Shown here one piece after another: positions 27,767 through 35,737 of a stretch of DNA of 35,737 bases. Within the stretch, counting starts at the first letter, position 1. Each line of letters begins with the position of its first letter. Under the pieces are notes generated by a model that saw only the letters and a program-made list of their open reading frames with translations, searched no databases and was not told the DNA's origin. This DNA comes from Deltaproteobacteria bacterium (lineage in GTDB: Bacteria > Desulfobacterota > Syntrophia > Syntrophales > UBA2210): assembly GCA_018399535.1 (NCBI GenBank), contig JAGYOR010000004.1:1-35737 (forward strand). The letters run 5' to 3'. The translations under genes were made by a program, and so were the position numbers.

Positions 27767-28348
27767 TCAGATCCTCCGTCCACTCTCAAAGGCCTCGATG
27801 TTGTTGCTCGCCAATCGCTCGGGCAGTGCCTCGCGCAGCACATCTTTCCAGTATGAATCGTTAACGCCGGAGAAAGCGGAAAGCGCTCCCAGCATCACCG
27901 TGTTAGCCATTCGGGCGTCCCCGGCGTTTCTCGCCATATCGGTGGCCTTGAGAATTTTAACACGATGGAAATGACGCTGTACGAATGTGATTATGTCTTC
28001 CGGATACGGTTCATCTCCCAGGTTGACCGACGGGGGGAATACTTCCTCGTCGTTTATGACAACGGCGCTTTCTGCATTAAGGTAATCGATATAACGCAGC
28101 GTCTCCATCCGTTCGAAGGAAACAAGAATATCGACGTCGCCTTTATTCGCAAGGGGCGAATAGACCTTTTCTCCATAGCGGACGTGGCTGCTCACGCAGC
28201 CTCCCCGCTGGGCCATGCCGTGGACCTCACTTTTCTTGACGTCGAATCCCGCTCGAAGCATCACCTCTGAAAATATGTCGCTGGCCAGTATAATGCCCTG
28301 TCCACCAACGCCGACAAATAATATCGTGTGTACTTTCTCGTTACTCAT
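27767..28348 (-). CDS. iorB: Indolepyruvate:ferredoxin oxidoreductase, beta subunit
   Basis: ILFVGVGGQGIILASDIFSEVMLRAGFDVKKSEVHGMAQRGGCVSSHVRYG; ATG at 28348 overlaps the iorA stop (ATGAGTAA). Confidence 0.93.
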   Translation of the reverse strand: MSNEKVHTILFVGVGGQGIILASDIFSEVMLRAGFDVKKSEVHGMAQRGGCVSSHVRYGEKVYSPLANKGDVDILVSFERMETLRYIDYLNAESAVVINDEEVFPPSVNLGDEPYPEDIITFVQRHFHRVKILKATDMARNAGDARMANTVMLGALSAFSGVNDSYWKDVLREALPERLASNNIEAFESGRRI

Positions 28349-30140
28349 TTGCTTCAACCTCGATTATCGCTCCTGTTTTGCAGAGCTGTTGGCACACCCC
28401 GCAGCCGTTGCACAAACTCACGTCGATCAGGGCGATTCCTTCCTGTCTTTTTCTCTTTTTACCTTCAGTGCTTCCGTGAGGCAGGCTGTCGAAAGGACGC
28501 CATGAAATGGCTGGGCACCCAACGTCGAGACAGAGTTTACAGCCGATGCACCGGTCGACATCAACCATGAGAGGCGGTTTCCCCTGAGATTCTTTTGATT
28601 TCAGCAGGGCACAGGCGCCTCGAGCAATGACAAGCGATGGACCATCCGAGGCAAGCTCTTCCTTGAGGACCGTTCGCGTTTCTTTCAAATCGAACGGGTT
28701 GATGACGCGGACATTATCAATGCCAAGGGCATGGGCAAGCGCCTCGAAATCGAGCTTCTTCGTCGCCTGTCCCTGGAGTGTCACGCCCGTCCCGGGATGA
28801 TCCTGCATTCCCGTCATGGCCGTCGTCCTGTTGTCGCAGATGACAATGACGGCGTTGCTCCTGTTGTACGCCAGGTTCAGCAGCGACGCAATGCCGGAAT
28901 GAACAAACGTCGAGTCCCCGATGACGCCGACTACGGCATCACCGCGGCCGAGAGTTTTACTCATGCCATGCGCCATGCCGATGCTTGCTCCCATGCAGAT
29001 GCAGGAATCAAGGCCTTCCAGAGGTTTCATGAATGACAGCGTGTAGCAGCCGATATCACCCGTTACGAATACCCCGAGTTTGCCCAAAACGTAAAATAGT
29101 CCGCGGTGGGGACAGCCGGGACACAGGTTCGGCGGCCGGTCGGGAAGCCCTGGCAGGTCCGGAACGTCAAAGGCCCGGGATTTCCCCGTGATTGATCGCT
29201 CGACGACTCCCGGGTCGAACTCGTTGTTGTAGGGAAAAAGCTCTTTGCCCGTCACATCGATACCCATGGCCCGTACCTGCTCTTCGATGAACGGGTCCAG
29301 TTCCTCGACGACATAGAGCTTTTTCACCTTCGATGCGAATTCCCGAATCATTTTTTCGGGAAGAGGATGGACCATGCCGAGCTTCAGAAACGAATAACCG
29401 GGGAAGGCTTCCCTGGCATAGTTGTAGGTCATGCCGGCGGTTATGATTCCCGCCTCGCTGCCGTTTAACTCCATGACGTTTTCATCGAACGATTCGGCGA
29501 ATTCGCGCAGGGCAGACATTCTTTTCTCGACCACTACGCGGCGGCCTCTCGCCATGCCGGGAACCATGACGTATTTCGCAGGGTCCTTCACATATTCCCG
29601 TTCTTCCCGCCTGGCATTCGGTTCCTCGGGCGCCACCACTGATTTTGAATGCGACACGCGTGTCGTCGATCGAAGAAAAACCGGCGTGTCGAACTGCCGG
29701 CTCAGGGCGAATGCGGCCTTGATAAAGCGCCGCGCTTCATCACTGTCCGCTGGTTCCAGCATGGGAATCTTGGCGGCCCGCGCGTAGTGACGGCTGTCCT
29801 GCTCATTCTGCGAGCTGTGCATTGACGGGTCGTCGGCGGCGACTATCACCAATCCGCCGTTTGTTCCCGTGTAGCTGACCGTAAAAAGTGGATCGGCAGC
29901 GACATTGACGCCAACATGCTTCATGACGGCCATGGCGTCGGCGCCCGCCAGGGCGGCGCCGATTGCCGCTTCGAGCGCTATTTTCTCGTTGGGCGACCAT
30001 TCGGCGTATACGCCGTCGTAAAGTGAAAATTCCTGGGTGATTTCGGTACTGGGCGTTCCAGGGTACGCCGCGGCGAATGAAACGCCCCATTCATAGGCGC
30101 CCCGGGCGATCGCTTCGTTTCCGGACATCAGTTGATTCAT
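28341..30140 (-). CDS. iorA: Indolepyruvate:ferredoxin oxidoreductase, alpha subunit (TPP-binding, C-terminal 2x[4Fe-4S])
   Basis: GNEAIARGAYEWGVSFAAAYPGTPSTEI; LCPGCPHRGLFYVLGKL; CIGCKLCLDVGCP and CNGCGVCQQLC. Confidence 0.95.
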   Translation of the reverse strand: MNQLMSGNEAIARGAYEWGVSFAAAYPGTPSTEITQEFSLYDGVYAEWSPNEKIALEAAIGAALAGADAMAVMKHVGVNVAADPLFTVSYTGTNGGLVIVAADDPSMHSSQNEQDSRHYARAAKIPMLEPADSDEARRFIKAAFALSRQFDTPVFLRSTTRVSHSKSVVAPEEPNARREEREYVKDPAKYVMVPGMARGRRVVVEKRMSALREFAESFDENVMELNGSEAGIITAGMTYNYAREAFPGYSFLKLGMVHPLPEKMIREFASKVKKLYVVEELDPFIEEQVRAMGIDVTGKELFPYNNEFDPGVVERSITGKSRAFDVPDLPGLPDRPPNLCPGCPHRGLFYVLGKLGVFVTGDIGCYTLSFMKPLEGLDSCICMGASIGMAHGMSKTLGRGDAVVGVIGDSTFVHSGIASLLNLAYNRSNAVIVICDNRTTAMTGMQDHPGTGVTLQGQATKKLDFEALAHALGIDNVRVINPFDLKETRTVLKEELASDGPSLVIARGACALLKSKESQGKPPLMVDVDRCIGCKLCLDVGCPAISWRPFDSLPHGSTEGKKRKRQEGIALIDVSLCNGCGVCQQLCKTGAIIEVEANE

Positions 30141-30158
30141 CGGATCTGTTTCTCTTTC

Positions 30159-30851
30159 CTATTTGAGATGGGCTATCCTCCGGGCCGCCAGGGCTGCTAG
30201 CAGCGGATCAGTGTCGGCTTCGTGCACCTTCTCGAAATACTGAACGGCCTGTTCAACGTCGTTCATTTTTTCGTATATCCGCCCGAGGTTCGCGTAATTA
30301 ATGATTCTGAAATGGGGACCCGAAGCATTATCGGCCGCCTGCAAAAAAGCTTCAAGCGCCTTGTCGAACTCTCCCAGGGTTTCGTAGCTGTAGCCGAGTC
30401 CATAGGCTGCGAGCGGTTTTAACATGTCCCGCTTCGAACCTTTTTGAAGATATGTCGTGTAAGCTTCCACGGCCTGTTCGTACTCGCCGAGGGAGTAATA
30501 AATATTGCCGAGGTTGTAGAGTGCCAACCGTGCCGGTTTGCTCCCGGAATATTCTTCCACCAACCGTTCATATTTCGCCGCCGCCATCATCAGTGCGTCC
30601 CGGCCTTCTTCGTCTGCACTGTCGACGGACCCGTAAGACGCGTAAGCCTCGGCATACTGTTCAGCCGCTTTCGATTCATATCGAAGATGGTAGAAATACA
30701 GGCCGAGCGTGATTACAATGACAAGCGCCACAGCTCCCGAAGCGATATAGGCCTGCCGCCGGTGTTCAAGTATGAAATTATATATCCTCAATGAAAGACT
30801 CTGGAACTGGTCGGGTTGCTTCAAGTCTATTTTTGCCGTTCCCTTTGCCAC
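30159..30851 (-). CDS. Single-TM tetratricopeptide repeat protein (YfgM-like architecture)
   Basis: N-terminal TM (AYIASGAVALVIVITLGLYFYHL) followed by TPR units (ALYNLGNIYYSLGEYEQAVEAYTTYL). GTG at 30851 (VAKGTAKIDLKQ) chosen as likely start. Confidence 0.75.
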   Translation of the reverse strand: MAKGTAKIDLKQPDQFQSLSLRIYNFILEHRRQAYIASGAVALVIVITLGLYFYHLRYESKAAEQYAEAYASYGSVDSADEEGRDALMMAAAKYERLVEEYSGSKPARLALYNLGNIYYSLGEYEQAVEAYTTYLQKGSKRDMLKPLAAYGLGYSYETLGEFDKALEAFLQAADNASGPHFRIINYANLGRIYEKMNDVEQAVQYFEKVHEADTDPLLAALAARRIAHLK

Positions 30852-31264
30852 GTCGCGTCTCCTTCCGCTCTTTCGATTTTTGACAGAACCGCCGGAGGAA
30901 TCCTGATGATCAGGCCCCGACTGTCGGTGCACGCGTGAAGCGTCGATGCACGGACCAGCACCTGATCGTCCGCCGCGTTCAATACAGTGTACCGAAACAT
31001 AATGCTCGCACGCCTGACTTCAAATAATTCCGTTTGCACGATAAGTTCATCGTCATATCGCGCCGGCGCCAGGTAATGACAGTTCAGTTTCGTCAACGGG
31101 AAATAGCATGGATCATCAACCGCCGCAGACGGAGAAATACCCAGAGATCTCATCAGCTCCGTCCTTCCCGTTTCGAACCATCTGATATAACCGCCGTGGT
31201 AAACAATACCCATCGCGTCGGTGTCCGCGTAAATGACGCGTACCCTGGTCTCAGAATCCCTCAA
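30827..31264 (-). CDS. YbgC/4-hydroxybenzoyl-CoA-type hotdog acyl-CoA thioesterase
   Basis: RVRVIYADTDAMGIVYHGGYIRWFETGRTELMRSLG; TTG start overlapping the upstream gene end. Confidence 0.88.
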   Translation of the reverse strand: MRDSETRVRVIYADTDAMGIVYHGGYIRWFETGRTELMRSLGISPSAAVDDPCYFPLTKLNCHYLAPARYDDELIVQTELFEVRRASIMFRYTVLNAADDQVLVRASTLHACTDSRGLIIRIPPAVLSKIERAEGDATWQRERQK

Positions 31265-32486
31265 TGAAGCCCCTCCAGTCGCCCATGAAGTGTTCCATGA
31301 GAGCGTGGCCGGGAGAAACCAGTATGCCCGATCGAGCCGCGTTGTTTTCGCCGAAACGGATGCCGCGGGACCTGTTTTCTTCCGAACGCGACGACAGGAG
31401 GGCGAACGGGCTGGGATCCGACACGTGGGTTTTCACGCTGACAGGCGTGGCGTGATCGCTCAATACCACGACCCGGTATTCGTGCTTTCTGAAATCCAGC
31501 CCTTCAAGCATCACGGAGACAACTTCTCTGTCAAATGCTTCCACGGCCTCAATTTTTCCTTTTATGTTGCCCTCGTGACCCATCTCGTCGGGAGCTTCCA
31601 CATGCAGGAAAAGAAAATCGCCCCTTTCAAGCCACCTGAGTCCCTCTTCGGCCTTTCCGCGATAGTTGGTGTCGATATAACCCGTAGCCCCCGGTACCGC
31701 AAGTACCTCAAGTCCCGCGCATACACCGATTCCTTTCAGGAGGTCCACCGCCGAAATCATGGCGCCTGATACCCCGTACTTCAATGTCAGGGGTTCCATG
31801 GGCGGTAATCCACCCTGCCCCCAGAGCCATATGGCATTCGCCGGTTTATCGCCGCGTGACACTCGCCGGCGGTTTACGGGATGTTCCGCCAGGAGTTTTC
31901 GTGACTGTTCCATCAATTCACGGAGACGATCCGATCCGTCGCCTGCGGGCAGGTGATCGGCCACAGCCGATCCCACGATGTCATGGGGAGGTTTCGTAAC
32001 GAGTGAACCGGGACCGTTCTTCCAGATCATCAAATGGCGATACCCGACGCCGGGCCGGAAAAACAGATCCGACGATCCCAGTTCAGAATCGATGTCCCGT
32101 ATTAAAAGGGCCGCCTCGTCAGACCCTATATGACCGGAGGTAAAATCTTCCATGACGTTTTGTTCCGGGCCCCGGCCGTCGTCCAGCGTCACCAGGTTGC
32201 AGCGGAAGGCAACATCTCCCGGATCCAGTTTCACGCCCATACTGGCGGCTTCAAGCGCGCCGCGCCCGGCGTTGCACTTGACCGGGTCATATCCAAGAAT
32301 AGAAAGATTGGCCGTGTCGCTCCCCGGCGTGCATCCCGGCGGTATCGTATCGATAAGGCCGAGGGTCCCCCTGGAGGACATTCTGTCCATTCCCGGTGTC
32401 CGCGCCGCTTCGACAATCGTTTTCCCTCCAAGCTCATCGATCGGATAATCAGCCATGCCGTCACCGAGTAAAATAACATGTTTCAT
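31251..32486 (-). CDS. ApgM-like 2,3-bisphosphoglycerate-independent phosphoglycerate mutase / proposed homoserine kinase
   Basis: MKHVILLGDGMADYPIDELGGKTIVEAARTPGMDRM; CTPGSDTANLSILGYDP; HVEAPDEMGHEGN; VVLSDHATPVSVKTH. ATGA overlap with hom. Confidence 0.9.
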   Translation of the reverse strand: MKHVILLGDGMADYPIDELGGKTIVEAARTPGMDRMSSRGTLGLIDTIPPGCTPGSDTANLSILGYDPVKCNAGRGALEAASMGVKLDPGDVAFRCNLVTLDDGRGPEQNVMEDFTSGHIGSDEAALLIRDIDSELGSSDLFFRPGVGYRHLMIWKNGPGSLVTKPPHDIVGSAVADHLPAGDGSDRLRELMEQSRKLLAEHPVNRRRVSRGDKPANAIWLWGQGGLPPMEPLTLKYGVSGAMISAVDLLKGIGVCAGLEVLAVPGATGYIDTNYRGKAEEGLRWLERGDFLFLHVEAPDEMGHEGNIKGKIEAVEAFDREVVSVMLEGLDFRKHEYRVVVLSDHATPVSVKTHVSDPSPFALLSSRSEENRSRGIRFGENNAARSGILVSPGHALMEHFMGDWRGFIEGF

Positions 32487-33805
32487 GTTGTCGATCCCTT
32501 GTCTTCAATCCTGATCAGAACCGTATCGTCAAGAACCACGTCAAGACCGTTTATTTCCGCCAGCGCCAGACGCACGTCCTTCTCACGCGATTCGTGCGTT
32601 GTCATTACAACGGGGACCGCTCCCTGGTCCTTGCGTTCCGTCTGGATCACAGAGGCGAGGCTGATATTGTAGTTACTCAGTATACCCGATATGACGGAGA
32701 GGACGCCCGGCCGATCAACGGCGGAAAACCTGAAATAGTAATTCGTCCGAACCTCTTCCATGGGAAGAAGCCTGATATCATCGATCCGGTCTTTTTTAAA
32801 GCCCCGAATCGGGACCCTTCTCCAGATTTTTTTCTGAATGTCCCTCCCGATTTCGATCAGGTCACTCACCACCGCGCTTGCCGTGGGCATCATTCCGGCG
32901 CCCTGGCCGTAGAACAGGAGTGTTCCCGAGGCGTCGCCAACAATGTGAAAGGCATTGTTGTTGCCGTTCACGCTTGACAGAAGACTGTCTGTCGGAATCA
33001 TGGTGGGATGAATGCGTGCTTCAACCATGTCCTTGTGTTGAATGGCGATTGCCAGCAATTTTATTTTGTATCCGAGTTGACGTGCGAATTCCACGTCCTG
33101 CTGCTTCAGATCGGCGATTCCCTCCCGGTAAATGTCGTCGAGTTTTACTCTCTTGCCATAGGAAAGAGCAAGGGAGATTGCAAGCTTGTGAGCGGTGTCG
33201 ATGGCATCTACGTCATAGGCCGGGTCGGCCTCGGCGAATCCCAGTATCTGGGCTTCTTTCAACACTGTTTCAAAGGGGAGCCGTTCATCCGTCATGCGTG
33301 TCAGGATGTAGTTGCAGGTCCCGTTCATAATGCCGAATATGGACTTTATATTATTTCCCGCAAGGCTCTCGCGCAGCGCCTTGATGACGGGAACCGCACC
33401 GCCGACGCTCGCCTCGAAGCCGATATTGATATGTTCACGGTCCGCGGCCTCGAAAATTTCATTTCCGTCGACGGCAAGCAGGGCCTTGTTCGCCGTAACA
33501 ACGTGTTTTCCGTGTGCTATGGCTTCCATTAAAATATTTTTTGCCACCCCGAGCCCGCCGACAAGTTCAAGAACGATATCGATTGACGGATCATTAAATA
33601 TATCATTCACATCATCCGTCAGTTCGATTCCTTCCGTTGAAATGCTTCTCGGCGTGATAATATCTATATCGGCGATTGTCTTGACGGCGAGCCTGACGCC
33701 CAGACGTTTTCGAACGAGGTCCTCGTTCTGCTTCAGGAGTTGCACCACTCCGGTTCCCACGGTTCCGAATCCGATGAGTCCGACATTAATCGCTTTTCTG
33801 TTCAC
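32483..33805 (-). CDS. hom: Homoserine dehydrogenase with C-terminal ACT domain
   Basis: INVGLIGFGTVGTGVVQLL, VTANKALLA, GIMNGTCNYILTRM, GFAEADPAYDVDAIDTAHK, ACT region FRFSAVDRPGVLSVISGILSNYNISLASV. Confidence 0.96.
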   Translation of the reverse strand: MNRKAINVGLIGFGTVGTGVVQLLKQNEDLVRKRLGVRLAVKTIADIDIITPRSISTEGIELTDDVNDIFNDPSIDIVLELVGGLGVAKNILMEAIAHGKHVVTANKALLAVDGNEIFEAADREHINIGFEASVGGAVPVIKALRESLAGNNIKSIFGIMNGTCNYILTRMTDERLPFETVLKEAQILGFAEADPAYDVDAIDTAHKLAISLALSYGKRVKLDDIYREGIADLKQQDVEFARQLGYKIKLLAIAIQHKDMVEARIHPTMIPTDSLLSSVNGNNNAFHIVGDASGTLLFYGQGAGMMPTASAVVSDLIEIGRDIQKKIWRRVPIRGFKKDRIDDIRLLPMEEVRTNYYFRFSAVDRPGVLSVISGILSNYNISLASVIQTERKDQGAVPVVMTTHESREKDVRLALAEINGLDVVLDDTVLIRIEDKGSTT

Positions 33806-33860
33806 GATACCCGCCTTTCAACGTCAATATTCCCCGCCCTGTTCATTCGTTCATCTTTCA

Positions 33861-35737
33861 TCAGGCCCGGCAGGCACCTCCGAGCCTGTCGCGCCAGGAA
33901 TTCAGAAAATGTTCGCCGATCAATGGTTTGCGTCCTTTACGCGCATCCCGGACGGCATTGAATGCCTCTTCCCTGGCCGACTCGAGCAGTTCTCCGTCAC
34001 GCAAAACATCGCCGATCCGGAAATCCGGGAATCCCCACTGGCGGATGCCAAGAAATTCTCCCGGTCCACGGATTTTCAGGTCTTCTTCGGCTATATCGAA
34101 GCCGTTGTTCGTCCTTTCCATTACGGACAGGCGCCTCGCGGCGTCACCGGAAACACCGCGACCGGCCACCAGTATACAGGTAGCAGGCAAGCCGCCCCTG
34201 CCGACCCTGCCGCGAAGCTGGTGAATCTGTGAGAGCCCGAAGCGCTCCGCGTGCTCGATGACCATGAGCGACGCCGACGGTATGTCGACGCCTACTTCCA
34301 CGACGGTCGTCGCTACGAGAATCTGAATGTTTCCGCTTCTGAAATCTTCCATTATCGCGAGGCGCTGCAATCCATTCATGCGGCCGTGTACAAGTCCGAC
34401 GGCGAAGTCACTGAAAACGTGGTCCCGAAGATATGTTGCCATGCCCGTGGCGTCTTTCAGGTCCGACGTTTCGCTTTCATCCACCAGGGGATAGATGATG
34501 AATACACGGTTACCCGCCGACGCTTCCCGCCGAATAATATCATAGAGCCGGGTTCGTTCCTCGTCCGGAAGAACCATCGTTTCGACGGCCTGTCTCGACG
34601 GCGGCATTTCATCGATTACGGTGAGATCGAGATCGCCATACACCGTCATGGCAAGCGTCCGCGGTATGGGGGTGGCGGTCATAACGAGAACGTCAGGGCA
34701 GACGCCCTTGTCCCGCAGCCGCGCTCTCTGGAGGACACCGAACCTGTGCTGTTCGTCGATGACGACGGCGCCGAGGCGCTTGAAACAGACCTTTTCCTGT
34801 ATCAGGGCGTGAGTCCCCACGACAATGTCCGCCCTTCCCTCACTGATTTCTTCGAGTACCCGGCGGTGTTCGTCTCCCTTCAGGGACCCGGTCAGAAGCA
34901 CCGCTTTGAGACCCATATGTTCCGCCCACTGTCCGATAGTGCCGTAATGCTGCATAGCCAGGATCTCGGTAGGAGCCATGACGGCAGACTGAAAGCCGTT
35001 TCTGCAGGCTACGATCATCGGTATCATCGACACAACGGTTTTACCGCTTCCTACGTCTCCCTGAAGAAGCCGGTGCATGGGACGCGGCCTCGCCATGTCC
35101 GCGAGAATCTCCTTAACCGCCCTCTTCTGGGCGCCGGTCAGATCAAAGGGAAGAATTGTGCTGAATGTTTCGACAATGTCCCCGTCTGTTCTGAATGCCA
35201 CGCCTGTCTCGGACAGAAGATCGGCGCGCTTGAGCGCAACGCGCAACTGGGAGAAAAAGAACTCGTCGAAAATGAGCCGCCGATGTGCTTTCGATTGACG
35301 GTCGTTATACTCGTCAAAGTCGGCATCGACCGGCGGAAAATGAATGTTCCGCAGCGCCTCGTCGAGGCCGATCAGGTTCCTGCGTCGACACAAATCAGCG
35401 GGCAGCGGTGTATACAGTTTCTCCGGATGATCTTCGAGAAGACCCGCCATGACACGTCGCAACCGCTTCCCGCTCAGGCCGTCCGTTTCGGAATACAGTG
35501 GAACTATTTTCCCGGCATGCACCGGATCGACGTCTTCTTCACGTACCCGCTCGACATCGGGGTGGATCATTATTTTAGCGTCTCCCCGGAGACTCACCGC
35601 GCCGGCAAGAAAAAAGGCGTCGCCCGGTGCGAATGTCTGCCTCAACCGCGAGGGATTGCCGTTGAACCATGTCGCCGTAATAATCCCGCTTTCATCCCGA
35701 AAAACAACATCGAGCACGGTCCGGCGACGGAAACGCT
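33861..35737 (-). CDS. recG: ATP-dependent DNA helicase RecG (5' end outside the window)
   Basis: LLQGDVGSGKTVVSMIPM, VVIDEQHRFGVLQRARLRDKG, MTATPIPRTLAMTVYGDLD, HQLRGRVGRG. Frame stays open to the window edge (RFRRRTVLDVVFRDESG). Confidence 0.95.
   Translation of the reverse strand, partial: RFRRRTVLDVVFRDESGIITATWFNGNPSRLRQTFAPGDAFFLAGAVSLRGDAKIMIHPDVERVREEDVDPVHAGKIVPLYSETDGLSGKRLRRVMAGLLEDHPEKLYTPLPADLCRRRNLIGLDEALRNIHFPPVDADFDEYNDRQSKAHRRLIFDEFFFSQLRVALKRADLLSETGVAFRTDGDIVETFSTILPFDLTGAQKRAVKEILADMARPRPMHRLLQGDVGSGKTVVSMIPMIVACRNGFQSAVMAPTEILAMQHYGTIGQWAEHMGLKAVLLTGSLKGDEHRRVLEEISEGRADIVVGTHALIQEKVCFKRLGAVVIDEQHRFGVLQRARLRDKGVCPDVLVMTATPIPRTLAMTVYGDLDLTVIDEMPPSRQAVETMVLPDEERTRLYDIIRREASAGNRVFIIYPLVDESETSDLKDATGMATYLRDHVFSDFAVGLVHGRMNGLQRLAIMEDFRSGNIQILVATTVVEVGVDIPSASLMVIEHAERFGLSQIHQLRGRVGRGGLPATCILVAGRGVSGDAARRLSVMERTNNGFDIAEEDLKIRGPGEFLGIRQWGFPDFRIGDVLRDGELLESAREEAFNAVRDARKGRKPLIGEHFLNSWRDRLGGACRA

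Noticed and set aside
32231-32479. Small ORFs on both strands inside the apgM/hom region as possible hidden genes
   Set aside because: No start signals or family resemblance; overlap strongly conserved coding sequence.
1-35737. tRNA/rRNA genes, CRISPR arrays, IS elements, prophage or toxin-antitoxin modules
   Set aside because: None found by eye: intergenic spaces are short, with no direct-repeat arrays, no transposase/integrase motifs and no tRNA-like cloverleaf ending. A tRNAscan/Infernal and repeat-finder run would be decisive.

Overview
The window looks like a gene-dense, ~55-60% GC (by eye) bacterial chromosome segment. Gene content and protein style suggest a Desulfobacterota/Syntrophales-like organism, but this is inference. 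I see no tRNA, rRNA, CRISPR array, transposase, prophage or obvious defence island. Most of it is housekeeping: prfB (3' end), an MltD-like LysM lytic transglycosylase, ybeY, a PgpH-type HD phosphohydrolase, phoH, M20 and paired M16 peptidases, a B12-binding radical SAM enzyme, two tandem dynamin-like GTPases, dtd, a DUF1285 protein, guaB, dnaE, a UPF0280 protein, a nitroreductase, an NDP-forming acyl-CoA synthetase alpha-type protein, a CbpA/DnaJ protein, a YidD-like protein, TPR proteins, iorAB, a YbgC-type thioesterase, an ApgM-like mutase, hom and recG (3' part). The best candidates for under-described biology are (i) the translationally coupled pair of membrane-associated dynamin-like GTPases (12950-16395) with non-canonical G3/G4 motifs, (ii) a signal-peptide-bearing YidD-like protein next to a TPR/membrane protein, (iii) an ApgM-like enzyme directly coupled to hom (possible alternative homoserine kinase), and (iv) iorAB plus an NDP-forming acyl-CoA synthetase alpha protein in one long tight same-strand gene run. 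All functional claims beyond family assignment are inference from motifs and gene order.
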